From Streptomyces sp. RB17 (GTDB taxonomy: Bacteria > Actinomycetota > Actinomycetes > Streptomycetales > Streptomycetaceae), in assembly GCF_009604455.1 (NCBI RefSeq), contig NZ_WEGL01000013.1:62001-126000 (forward strand): DNA of 64,000 bases. The letters run 5' to 3'. Positions 35,930-43,094 of the stretch are shown here, piece by piece. A program made the position numbers and the translations under genes. Under the pieces are notes generated by a model. That model searched no databases. It was not told the DNA's origin and saw only the letters and a program-made list of their open reading frames with translations. Numbering within the stretch: position 1 is the first letter of the stretch; each line of letters begins with the position of its first letter.

Positions 35930-36280
35930 GTGGACCTCAAGACAGCCTCCGCCATCCGCCGCCTCCGACTCATCTCCGTGCCGGAGGGCATCTCCTGGCT
36001 CATTCTCGCGACCTGCACGATCATCAAGTACACGGTCGACTCCGCGGTGAACGTCGCCCCCGTGCTGGGTCCGATCCACGGCGTGCTGTTCATCCTCTAC
36101 GTGATCTTCTTGGCGGACGCCTGGAACCGGACCAAGTGGAACAAGGGCAAGGGGATCCTCTACTTCGCCTACTCGGTCATCCCGTTCGGCGGCTTCATCA
36201 TCGAGCGTGCGCTGCGCCGCGAGGCCGAGGACGCCGTCATCGCGGCCCGCGCGCGCAAGGAAGGAATCGTCAACGCATGA
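35930..36280 (+). CDS. DUF3817 membrane protein
   Basis: 116 residues, three predicted transmembrane helices (about 15-37, 43-63, 75-95). Family motifs: RLISVPEGISWLILA, VLGPIHGVLFILYVIFLADAW, and YSVIPFGGFIIERALRREAE. Function unknown. GTG start 4 bases into CCAGTGGACC with AAGGTGA upstream. The stop overlaps the start of the MTH1187 gene by four bases (ATGA). A second DUF3817 gene lies 2.2 kb downstream. Confidence 0.9.
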   Translation: MDLKTASAIRRLRLISVPEGISWLILATCTIIKYTVDSAVNVAPVLGPIHGVLFILYVIFLADAWNRTKWNKGKGILYFAYSVIPFGGFIIERALRREAEDAVIAARARKEGIVNA

Positions 36281-36570
36281 TCGTCGCCTTCTCCGTGACG
36301 CCCCTCGGCGTCGGCGAGGACGTGGGGGAGTACGTCGCCGAGGCCGTCCGCGTGGTCCGCGAGTCGGGCCTGCCCAACCGCACCGACGCCATGTTCACCT
36401 CCATCGAGGGCGAGTGGGACGAGGTCATGGACGTCGTCAAGCGCGCCGTCGCCGCCGTGGAGGACCGCGCCCCGCGCGTGTCGCTCGTGCTCAAGGCCGA
36501 CATCCGCCCCGGCGTGACCGATGGGCTCACCTCCAAGGTCGAGACCGTCGAGCGGCACCTGGGGCGCTAG
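36277..36570 (+). CDS. MTH1187/YkoF-family thiamine-binding-like protein
   Basis: 97 residues, COG0011 family, with a ferredoxin-like fold that forms tetramers; some members bind thiamine or a related small molecule. Motifs: FSVTPLGVGEDVGEYVAEAV, GLPNRTDAMFTSIEGEWDEV and VSLVLKADIRPGVTDGLTSK. It is translationally coupled to the DUF3817 gene, a pairing that suggests a shared role, but the role is not known. Confidence 0.88.
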   Translation: MIVAFSVTPLGVGEDVGEYVAEAVRVVRESGLPNRTDAMFTSIEGEWDEVMDVVKRAVAAVEDRAPRVSLVLKADIRPGVTDGLTSKVETVERHLGR

Positions 36571-36668
36571 TTCGGCCCCCTTTTGAGCGGTCGCAGGCGG
36601 AGGTGTACCTTCCCCTCCTGATCATCCGAGCGATCGCTCAACTTCACGTTCTGGCCTGGGGGAACACC

Positions 36669-37427
36669 ATGGGTCTCTACCGAGAGACACACATACGCGC
36701 CGACCTCGACGAGCTGTGGGCGCGCACCCAGGACCCCGTCACACGCCTGCGCTGGGACCTCCGCTTCACCTCGATCGCCCCCCTGCCGGGCGTGGCGGGC
36801 GAACCGCGGCGCTTCACCTGCACCTGGCGCGTGCTGCCGCTCTTCACCGTGCCCGGCACCGGCGTCGCCGCCGGTGAGAGGGACCGCCCCGACGGCACGC
36901 GCGTGTGCGCCCTGCGGTTCTCCTCCGCGCACCCGCTGTCCCCGGTCGCCGAGGCGAGCGCCTACTGGCGTTACGTGCCCGACGCGCAGGGCGTGCGTCT
37001 GCTCACCGGGTACGAGTACCGCGCCCGCGGGGGCGCGTTCGGAGCGGTCGCGGACCGCCTGCTGCTGCGGCCGCTGACCGGCTGGGCGACGGGGTGGTCG
37101 TTCGACCGGCTCCGGTTGTGGCTGGAGCGGGGGATCACGCCCGAGCGGGCCCTGGTCAACTGGATCGTCGAGCTGGCGGTCCGTGCGGTCGTCCTCACCG
37201 TGTGTCTGACCGGGCTGGGGCTGCAGTCCCTGATGCGGCTCTTCGGGTCCTTCGCGGACACCGTGGCGTATCTGTGCCCGCTGGTGCTGGTGGTCGCCGG
37301 GTCGCTCGCGGTCTTCAAGGCGCCGTCCGCGGGGACGCCGGCGGCTCGGCGGTGTCTGCGGGCGCCGGTCACTCAGGCGCGTACGCCGCGGGTGCTGCGG
37401 AGGCTGGAGGCGGTTCCGGTCACGTGA
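36669..37427 (+). CDS. SRPBCC-like protein with C-terminal membrane helices
   Basis: 252 residues. The first 140 residues look like a polyketide-cyclase/SRPBCC lipid-binding fold (YRETHIRADLDELWARTQDP, RWDLRFTSIAPLPG, YEYRARGGAFGAVADRLLLR). Two hydrophobic segments follow (about 172-193 and 200-222: VNWIVELAVRAVVLTVCLTG and TVAYLCPLVLVVAGSLAVF), so the domain is membrane-anchored. GGGGA lies 6 bases before the ATG. It is widespread in Streptomyces; function unknown. Confidence 0.75.
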   Translation: MGLYRETHIRADLDELWARTQDPVTRLRWDLRFTSIAPLPGVAGEPRRFTCTWRVLPLFTVPGTGVAAGERDRPDGTRVCALRFSSAHPLSPVAEASAYWRYVPDAQGVRLLTGYEYRARGGAFGAVADRLLLRPLTGWATGWSFDRLRLWLERGITPERALVNWIVELAVRAVVLTVCLTGLGLQSLMRLFGSFADTVAYLCPLVLVVAGSLAVFKAPSAGTPAARRCLRAPVTQARTPRVLRRLEAVPVT

Positions 37428-37519
37428 GGGGCGGGTGCGGTGCGCCGCGACGCGCGGGTTCGTCCGGGTTGCCGAGTGCCATGCCCAGCGGTGTCCTCTC
37501 GTACAGCACCTGGTGTCCG

Positions 37520-37943
37520 TATCGGCGGACCGCCGGCAGGCCCGCATCGCGGAGGACCTCCAGATGTGCGCCCTGCCCGTGGGCACGGTGGCCGGCGAGC
37601 TGCTCGCCGGGGCCAGGCCGGGGCCGCGGGCCAGGGAACGCGTCGCGCTGCCCCTGCTCTGCCTGACCCTGCTGCCCAACCTCTGCTTCGCCCTGCGCCC
37701 CGGACTGGCCGCCTCGCTGCGGAGGAGCTGCGCGGGCGGGCCATGACCGTGCTGAGCGCGGGGCTGATGACCGTGCGGGGGGTCGGCATGGCGCTGGCCG
37801 GGGTGGCGGCGCAGACGGTGGGGGTGCGTACGGCCGTGGCCGGGGCCGGTGTGGCGGGGGTGCTGTGCTGCTGTGTGCTGGCCGTCGCGGCGCGGGCGAC
37901 CGCGAGGCGACCGAAAGCCGAGACGGGGCTGCCCGGAATATGA
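37520..37943 (+). pseudogene. Remnant of an MFS transporter
   Basis: One frame encodes AGARPGPRARERVALPLLCL with TM-like LTLLPNLCFALRPGLAAS, then a second frame continues with LRGRAMTVLSAGLMTVRGVG and the last helices up to TGLPGI. The second half is a typical C-terminal end of actinobacterial MFS proteins. A frameshift and an internal deletion near 37720, plus absence of the first six or more helices, make it non-functional. The left boundary is approximate. It accounts for most of the gap between the SRPBCC-like and MarR genes. Confidence 0.5.
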
Positions 37944-37965
37944 CCGGCCGGTAGGGTCTGATGAC

Positions 37966-38475
37966 GTGCCGAAGCCACTCAGCCTCCCCTTCGACCCCAT
38001 CGCCCGTGCCGACGAGCTCTGGAAGCAGCGCTGGGGAAACGTGCCGCCCATGGCCGCGATCACCTCGATCATGCGGGCCCAGCAGATCCTGCTCGCCGAG
38101 GTGGACGCGGTGGTCAAGCCCTACGGACTGACGTTCGCGCGGTACGAGGCGCTGGTGCTGCTCACCTTCTCCAGGGCCGGCGAGCTGCCCATGTCCAAGA
38201 TCGGCGAGCGGCTGATGGTGCACCCCACCTCGGTGACGAACACCGTCGACCGGCTGGTGAAGTCGGGGCTGGTCGCCAAGCGACCCAATCCGAACGACGG
38301 CCGCGGCACCCTCGCCGTCATCACCGACAAGGGCCGAGACGTGGTCGACGCGGCCACCCGCGACCTGATGGCGATGGACTTCGGGCTCGGCGTGTACGAC
38401 GCGGAGGAGTGCGCGGAGATCTTCGCGATGCTCCGCCCGCTGCGCATCGCGGCCCATGATTTCGAGGACGACTGA
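37966..38475 (+). CDS. MarR-family transcriptional regulator
   Basis: 169 residues. The N-terminus is longer than usual (PKPLSLPFDPIARADELWKQRWG). The winged helix contains ELPMSKIGERLMVHPTSVTN (about 75-94) and wing NPNDGRGTLAVIT with the conserved Asp/Arg pair. It starts with GTG at 37966. The DUF3817 gene follows 43 bases downstream and then icmA, so it may sit in their transcript; the dyad in front of icmA could be its operator, but this is not established. Confidence 0.88.
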   Translation: MPKPLSLPFDPIARADELWKQRWGNVPPMAAITSIMRAQQILLAEVDAVVKPYGLTFARYEALVLLTFSRAGELPMSKIGERLMVHPTSVTNTVDRLVKSGLVAKRPNPNDGRGTLAVITDKGRDVVDAATRDLMAMDFGLGVYDAEECAEIFAMLRPLRIAAHDFEDD

Positions 38476-38518
38476 CCCCGGACAAGATCTCCCGGAACGG
38501 GTGGTTACGCTCGTTGGC

Positions 38519-38857
38519 ATGAAGAAGAGCGTGCTGACCCGCTACCGCGTCATGGCCTACACCACGGGTGTCCTGCTGGTGCTGCTGTGCCTGAGCATGA
38601 TCGCGAAGTACGGGCTGGACATCAGCGGTGCCGCCGACGTCACCCGCGTCGTCGCCATCGCCCACGGCTGGCTGTACGTCGTCTACCTCGTCGTCGCCTT
38701 CGACCTGGGCTCCAAGACGAAGATGCCGATCGGCAAGCAGCTGTGGGTGCTGCTCGCGGGGACGATCCCGACGGCCGCCTTCTTCGTCGAGCGGAGGATC
38801 AGCCGCGAGCTGGAGGCCAAGGTCGCCGACCGGGCCCCGGCCGTCGCCAAGGCGTAA
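38519..38857 (+). CDS. DUF3817 membrane protein (second copy)
   Basis: 112 residues with three predicted helices. Motifs: TRYRVMAYTTGVLLVLLCLS, VVAIAHGWLYVVYLVVAFDL and LLAGTIPTAAFFVERRISRE. It is a paralogue of the protein at 35930-36280 but lacks the MTH1187 partner. It follows the MarR gene by 43 bases and precedes icmA. A 12-bp perfect hairpin lies 17 bases after its stop. Confidence 0.9.
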   Translation: MKKSVLTRYRVMAYTTGVLLVLLCLSMIAKYGLDISGAADVTRVVAIAHGWLYVVYLVVAFDLGSKTKMPIGKQLWVLLAGTIPTAAFFVERRISRELEAKVADRAPAVAKA

Positions 38858-38873
38858 GAGCGACCGGCGTCAC

Positions 38874-38900
38874 ACCGCCGTACGGCCACCGTACGGCGGT
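38874..38900 (+). terminator. Hairpin between DUF3817 and icmA
   Basis: Perfect stem ACCGCCGTACGG / CCGTACGGCGGT with a CCA loop, 17 bases after the DUF3817 stop. It probably ends the MarR-DUF3817 transcript and separates it from the icmA promoter just downstream. Confidence 0.7.
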
Positions 38901-38903
38901 CAG

Positions 38904-38942
38904 CCATCGACATTTACTAGGACGTCCAAGTAAATTCGATGG
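38904..38942 (+). promoter_or_regulatory. Long operator-like dyad at the icmA start
   Basis: A 22-bp core (38913-38934) of the form TTTACT..GGACGTCC..AGTAAA is palindromic except for one pair, centred on ACGT. It is flanked by CCATCGA (38904-38910) and its complement TCGATGG (38936-38942). The element ends two bases before the icmA ATG, so a bound protein would cover the promoter or ribosome site. Best guess: operator of an acyl-CoA-responsive TetR- or MarR-type repressor. Confidence 0.7.
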
Positions 38943-38943
38943 T

Positions 38944-40644
38944 ATGGACGCTCACGCCATGGAAGAGGGCCGCCGGCGCTGGCAGGCCCGCTACGACGCC
39001 GCGCGCAAGCGCGACGCAGACTTCACCACGCTCTCCGGCGATCCCGTGGAGCCGGTGTACGGGCCCCGACCGGGCGACACGTACGAGGGATTCGAGCGGA
39101 TCGGCTGGCCCGGGGAGTACCCCTTCACGCGCGGGCTCCATCCGACCGGCTACCGCGGGCGTACCTGGACGATCCGGCAGTTCGCCGGCTTCGGCAACGC
39201 CGAGCAGACCAACGAGCGCTACAAGATGATCCTGGCCGCCGGTGGCGGCGGTCTGTCCGTGGCCTTCGACATGCCGACCCTCATGGGGCGCGACTCCGAC
39301 GACCCCCGCTCGCTCGGCGAGGTCGGGCACTGCGGTGTCGCCATCGACTCGGCCGCCGACATGGAGGTCCTGTTCAAGGACATCCCGCTGGGCGATGTGA
39401 CGACGTCGATGACCATCAGCGGTCCGGCCGTGCCCGTCTTCTGCATGTACCTGGTCGCCGCCGAGCGGCAGGGCGTGGACCCGTCGGTGCTCAACGGCAC
39501 CCTCCAGACCGACATCTTCAAGGAGTACATCGCGCAGAAGGAGTGGCTCTTCCAGCCCGAGCCGCATCTGCGCCTGATCGGTGACCTCATGGAGTACTGC
39601 GCCGCCGGTATTCCCGCCTACAAGCCGCTGTCCGTGTCCGGCTACCACATCCGTGAGGCGGGTGCGACGGCCGCGCAGGAACTCGCGTACACGCTGGCGG
39701 ACGGCTTCGGGTACGTGGAACTGGGGCTGAGCCGCGGGCTGGACGTGGACGTCTTCGCCCCCGGACTGTCCTTCTTCTTCGACGCGCACGTCGACTTCTT
39801 CGAGGAGATCGCCAAGTTCCGGGCGGCCCGGCGCATCTGGGCGCGCTGGATGCGGGACGTGTACGGCGCGCGGAGCGAGAAGGCGCAGTGGCTGCGGTTC
39901 CACACACAGACCGCCGGAGTGTCGCTGACGGCCCAGCAGCCGTACAACAACGTCGTCCGTACGGCCGTGGAGGCGCTGGCGGCCGTCCTCGGCGGGACGA
40001 ACTCGCTGCACACCAACGCGCTCGACGAGACCCTCGCACTGCCCAGCGAGCAGGCGGCGGAGATCGCGCTGCGCACCCAGCAGGTGCTGATGGAGGAGAC
40101 CGGAGTCGCCAACGTGGCCGACCCGCTGGGCGGTTCCTGGTACGTCGAGCAGCTGACGGACCGGATCGAGGCCGACGCGGAGAAGATCTTCGAGCAGATC
40201 AAGGAGCGGGGGCTGCGGGCGCACCCGGACGGGCGGCACCCGATCGGGCCGATCACCTCTGGGATCCTGCGCGGGATCGAGGACGGCTGGTTCACCGGCG
40301 AGATCGCCGAGTCGGCGTTCCGGTACCAGCAGGCGCTGGAGAAGGGCGACAAGAAGGTCGTCGGCGTCAATGTCAACACCGGGTCCGTCACCGGGGATCT
40401 GGAGATCCTGCGGGTCAGCCATGAGGTGGAGCGGGAGCAGGTCCGTGTCCTCGGTGAGCGCAAGGGCACCCGTGACGAGTCGGCCGTACGGTCCGCGCTG
40501 GACGCGATGCTGGGTGCGGCTCGCTCTGGCTCCAACATGATCGAGCCGATGCTGGACGCGGTGCGGGCGGAGGCCACGCTGGGTGAGATCTGCGGGGTGC
40601 TGCGGGACGAGTGGGGCGTGTACACGGAGCCCGCGGGCTTCTGA
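38944..40644 (+). CDS. icmA: Isobutyryl-CoA mutase large subunit
   Basis: B12-dependent mutase subunit, converting isobutyryl-CoA to n-butyryl-CoA together with the small B12-binding subunit IcmB, which is not in this window. 566 residues, exactly the length of known Streptomyces IcmA. The substrate-binding TIM barrel shows GTYEGFERIGWPGEYPFTRG-like residues near 38-57, QFAGFGNAEQTNERYK, GGGGLSVAFDMPTLMG, SGYHIREAGATAAQEL and GGTNSLHTNALDETL. No cobalamin-binding DxHxxG domain is present, as expected for the large subunit only. MeaA-like ethylmalonyl-CoA mutase would carry that domain, so it is excluded. Confidence 0.94.
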   Translation: MDAHAMEEGRRRWQARYDAARKRDADFTTLSGDPVEPVYGPRPGDTYEGFERIGWPGEYPFTRGLHPTGYRGRTWTIRQFAGFGNAEQTNERYKMILAAGGGGLSVAFDMPTLMGRDSDDPRSLGEVGHCGVAIDSAADMEVLFKDIPLGDVTTSMTISGPAVPVFCMYLVAAERQGVDPSVLNGTLQTDIFKEYIAQKEWLFQPEPHLRLIGDLMEYCAAGIPAYKPLSVSGYHIREAGATAAQELAYTLADGFGYVELGLSRGLDVDVFAPGLSFFFDAHVDFFEEIAKFRAARRIWARWMRDVYGARSEKAQWLRFHTQTAGVSLTAQQPYNNVVRTAVEALAAVLGGTNSLHTNALDETLALPSEQAAEIALRTQQVLMEETGVANVADPLGGSWYVEQLTDRIEADAEKIFEQIKERGLRAHPDGRHPIGPITSGILRGIEDGWFTGEIAESAFRYQQALEKGDKKVVGVNVNTGSVTGDLEILRVSHEVEREQVRVLGERKGTRDESAVRSALDAMLGAARSGSNMIEPMLDAVRAEATLGEICGVLRDEWGVYTEPAGF

Positions 40645-40650
40645 GCAGGC

Positions 40651-41268
40651 TCAGGCGGACGAGGTCAGCCCCAGCAGCAGTACCCGTGTGAAGTCCCGCA
40701 CCCACTGCTCGTCCGCCGGTTTGCCGCTGACCAGGGTGCGGTGGACGACCGCGCCCGCGACCACGTCGAAGATCAGGTCCACCGTGCGGGCGGACTCCTC
40801 CGGGTCGGGTTCCGGGGGGAGTTCGCCGCGGCTCTGGGCGCGGGCGCGGCCCTGAAGGACCAGACGCATCTGGCGCTCCACGATGGAGGCACGGACGCGC
40901 TCGCGCAGGGCGTCGTCGCGGGTGGACTCGGCGACCACCGCCATCAGGCCACTCTTGGCCTCGGGGCGGGCCAGGATCGCCGCGAACTGCAGGACCACGC
41001 CCTCGATGTCGGCGGCCAGGCTGCCGCGGTCGGGAAGCTCAAGCTCGTCGAACAGTTCCGCCACCGCGTCGCACACCAGCTCGGGCTTGCCGGCCCAGCG
41101 GCGGTACAGCGTCGTCTTCGCAACCCCCGCCCGGGTCGCCACGTCTCCCAGGGTGAGCTTGGACCAGCCCAGCTCCACCAGCGCATCCCGGGTCGCGGCC
41201 AGGATCGCGGTGTCCGCGGCGGCGCTGCGCGGGCGCCCGGTACGGCTGGCGGGAGTGCGGCTCTGCAT
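40651..41268 (-). CDS. TetR-family transcriptional regulator
   Basis: 205 residues. The N-terminal HTH (about 30-60) reads GWSKLTLGDVATRAGVAKTTLYRRWAGK-like, with recognition helix VAKTTLYRRW. The C-terminal ligand domain is of the TetR_C type with FDELELPDRGSLAADIEGVV. It is convergent with icmA, with only six bases between the stops. A perfect palindrome lies upstream of its start and is a likely autoregulatory site. The ligand is unknown; an acyl-CoA is possible from the context. Confidence 0.9.
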   Translation of the reverse strand: MQSRTPASRTGRPRSAAADTAILAATRDALVELGWSKLTLGDVATRAGVAKTTLYRRWAGKPELVCDAVAELFDELELPDRGSLAADIEGVVLQFAAILARPEAKSGLMAVVAESTRDDALRERVRASIVERQMRLVLQGRARAQSRGELPPEPDPEESARTVDLIFDVVAGAVVHRTLVSGKPADEQWVRDFTRVLLLGLTSSA

Positions 41269-41351
41269 CCCTCGACCATAACCGGCGAGATCTGTGCGGT
41301 CGTGAGGGAGATCACCGGGGAGTGGTGTCGCGCGGGGTCCGCATGGCATTA

Positions 41352-41368
41352 CGCTACGAGTCGTAGCG
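41352..41368. promoter_or_regulatory. Perfect 17-bp palindrome upstream of the TetR gene
   Basis: CGCTACGA-G-TCGTAGCG, 84 bases upstream of the TetR start codon. The TACGA/TCGTA core is typical of TetR-family operators. It lies in the divergent region shared with the thioredoxin-TPR gene. Confidence 0.65.
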
Positions 41369-41501
41369 AAAGCGCGTGCGGGCTTGTGACGGACGTACAC
41401 GAGGCGCACGCGAGCGGTGACCACGGGGGCGTGGGGTGGGGACCCGGCGCCCGCGCACGACACTTTTTCATTCCGGCGCGGTAACGGGGGAGGATAGACG
41501 C

Positions 41502-42470
41502 ATGCAGCCACGGAACATGTCCATGAACGGCGTCGTCGACCTCGCCGCGGTGAAGGCGGCCCAGGACGCCAAGGCCAAGGCCGAGCAGGCGCGCGCCGAG
41601 GCCGCCCGGCAGGGCGGCGCGGGGGCGGTCGCCCCGGCCGATCTCGTCATCGACGTCGATGAGGCGGGCTTCGAGAGGGAGGTCCTCCAGCGCTCCGCCG
41701 AGGTGCCGGTCGTCATCGACTTCTGGGCCGAGTGGTGTCAGCCCTGCAAGCAGCTGAGCCCGGTCCTGGAGCGGCTGGCCGTCGAGTACAACGGGCGCTT
41801 CCTCCTCGCCAAGATCGATGTCGACGCCAACCAGATGCTGATGCAGCAGTTCGGGGTGCAGGGCATCCCGGCCGTGTTCGCCGTCGTCGCCGGACAGGCG
41901 CTGCCGCTGTTCCAGGGCGCGGCCGGCGAGGAGCAGATCCGGCAGACCCTGGACCAGCTGGTGCAGGTCGCCGAGCAGCGGTTCGGCCTCACCGGTCTGA
42001 CCGTGGACCCGGACGCGCAGCCGGGCCAGGCGCCCGTACAGGAGCAGGCGGGGCCGTACGACGCGGCGCTGAACGCCGCCGCCGAGGCACTGGACGCGGG
42101 CGACCTGGGCGGCGCCATCCGGGCCTACCAGAACGTGCTGGCCGACGACCCGGCCCACCCCGAGGCCAAACTCGGCCTCGCGCAGGCCGAGTTGCTGCAG
42201 CGGGTGCAGGGCTTCGACCCGCAGCAGGTCCGTCAGGAGGCCGCGGAGAAGCCGAAGGACGTCGACGCGCAGATCGCCGCCGCCGATCTGGACCTGGTGG
42301 GCGGGCATGTCGAGGACGCCTTCGGGAGGCTGATCGAGACCGTGCAGCGTACGGTGGGTGACGACCGGGACACCGTGCGGCGCCGACTGCTCGAACTGTT
42401 CGAGGTCGTGGGGCAGGAGGATCCGCGCGTGGTGGGCGCACGAAGGGCCCTTGCGCGCGCCCTGTTCTGA
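41502..42470 (+). CDS. Thioredoxin-TPR co-chaperone (YbbN/CnoX-like)
   Basis: 322 residues. A basic, Ala-rich N-terminus is followed by a thioredoxin fold (about 50-155) with the active-site motif W78-C79-Q-P-C82, and cis-Pro in VQGIPAVFAVV. The C-terminal half is helical with TPR-like repeats (DAALNAAAEALDAGDLGGAI, DDPAHPEAKLGLAQAELLQR) as in E. coli YbbN/CnoX, which protects proteins against oxidative unfolding and passes them to chaperonins. GGGGGAGG lies 9 bases before the ATG. Confidence 0.9.
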   Translation: MQPRNMSMNGVVDLAAVKAAQDAKAKAEQARAEAARQGGAGAVAPADLVIDVDEAGFEREVLQRSAEVPVVIDFWAEWCQPCKQLSPVLERLAVEYNGRFLLAKIDVDANQMLMQQFGVQGIPAVFAVVAGQALPLFQGAAGEEQIRQTLDQLVQVAEQRFGLTGLTVDPDAQPGQAPVQEQAGPYDAALNAAAEALDAGDLGGAIRAYQNVLADDPAHPEAKLGLAQAELLQRVQGFDPQQVRQEAAEKPKDVDAQIAAADLDLVGGHVEDAFGRLIETVQRTVGDDRDTVRRRLLELFEVVGQEDPRVVGARRALARALF

Positions 42471-42543
42471 CCAGTCGCTAAACACCACGGCTTGTGATGC
42501 CGGGGTGAAAGGTTTGCCGACGAGTCGTCACGGTGACTCTGCT

Positions 42544-42560
42544 TTACCAAATCTTGGTAA
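42544..42560. promoter_or_regulatory. Dyad TTACCAA-ATC-TTGGTAA
   Basis: Perfect 7-bp arms with a 3-bp spacer, about 75 bases after the stop of the thioredoxin-TPR gene. It lies in an AT-rich pocket together with the TTACT dyads, and so is more likely an operator than a terminator. Confidence 0.5.
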
Positions 42561-42572
42561 TCGAGCAAACTG

Positions 42573-42585
42573 TTACTCGGAGTAA
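42573..42585. promoter_or_regulatory. Dyad TTACT-CGG-AGTAA
   Basis: First of two palindromes with TTACT...AGTAA arms in this region. Such arms are known in TetR-family and fatty-acid-regulator binding sites of actinobacteria; the regulator here is unknown. Confidence 0.45.
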
Positions 42586-42590
42586 GTCAG

Positions 42591-42630
42591 AGCCGTTGGT
42601 CTGTCTGGTTTCATCCAGAGATCAACGGCT
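42591..42630 (+). terminator. Probable terminator of the thioredoxin-TPR gene
   Basis: AGCCGTTG / CAACGGCT outer stem and CTGG / CCAG inner stem around a TTTCAT loop. The distance from the gene stop is 120 bases, longer than usual. Confidence 0.5.
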
Positions 42631-42700
42631 TTGCTCTGCCCCTGGATGCCACCGAGCGTGGCGCTCCGAGACCGGTCGGTCGTTCTCCGGTTATCCGGCC

Positions 42701-42716
42701 GTTACTAGCGAGTAAC
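42701..42716. promoter_or_regulatory. Dyad GTTACT-AGCG-AGTAAC
   Basis: Perfect 6-bp arms with a 4-bp spacer, 128 bases downstream of the first TTACT dyad, upstream of the DUF6230 cassette. The repeated motif supports a common binding protein. Confidence 0.5.
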
Positions 42717-42825
42717 GAACCCCCTTGTGTCCGGGCCGAGAATGCACCACGATCGGCGACGCTCGGTCCATTCCCGCACCCCGGCAGCCGGTCGGGTCAC
42801 GGGAGAATCTGGGTCCCCACCGAGC

Positions 42826-42852
42826 AGAGCCGGCGGCAGTGGCGCCGGCTCT
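42826..42852 (+). other. Stable hairpin in the DUF6230 leader region
   Basis: Perfect 10-bp stem with a 7-nt loop, about 240 bases upstream of the DUF6230 start. If transcribed it would form a 5' leader structure or a weak attenuator. It could also end a small transcript. Confidence 0.45.
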
Positions 42853-43094
42853 AGGGCAGGGGGGTCTTCGTCCATCCGGCGAAGCCTGTCCAGCAAGGTT
42901 GTGCGTGATGCGTGTCAGGCGCGACCAGTGGTTGTCGCTCGGGGGTGATCGCCGGTGATTCGGGCGCGGTTCGCGCCACCGAGCGCGGGCGCTCTCCTTC
43001 CCGAGGACGTAGCACTTCTCCCATCCCTGCCTGGTCGAGCCGCCGGACGGTGGCGAGCCCGGGCCAGGAGATGTACGTCCGAGAAGGAGGAAAT

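Larger units (their letters stand above)
42471..43094. other. 624-bp intergenic region with several symmetric elements
   Basis: No coding sequence with plausible codon use is visible. It holds, in order: dyad TTACCAA-ATC-TTGGTAA (42544-42560), dyad TTACT-CGG-AGTAA (42573-42585), a stem at 42591-42630, dyad GTTACT-AGCG-AGTAAC (42701-42716), and a hairpin AGAGCCGGCG / CGCCGGCTCT (42826-42852). An AAGGAGG ribosome site at 43084-43090 precedes the DUF6230 gene. Confidence 0.7.

Noticed and set aside
37440..37560. Minus-strand peptide resembling a protein end (YGHQVLYERTPLGMALGN)
   Set aside because: It looks protein-like for about 40 residues. The opposite strand fits an MFS remnant, and no upstream domain continues it.
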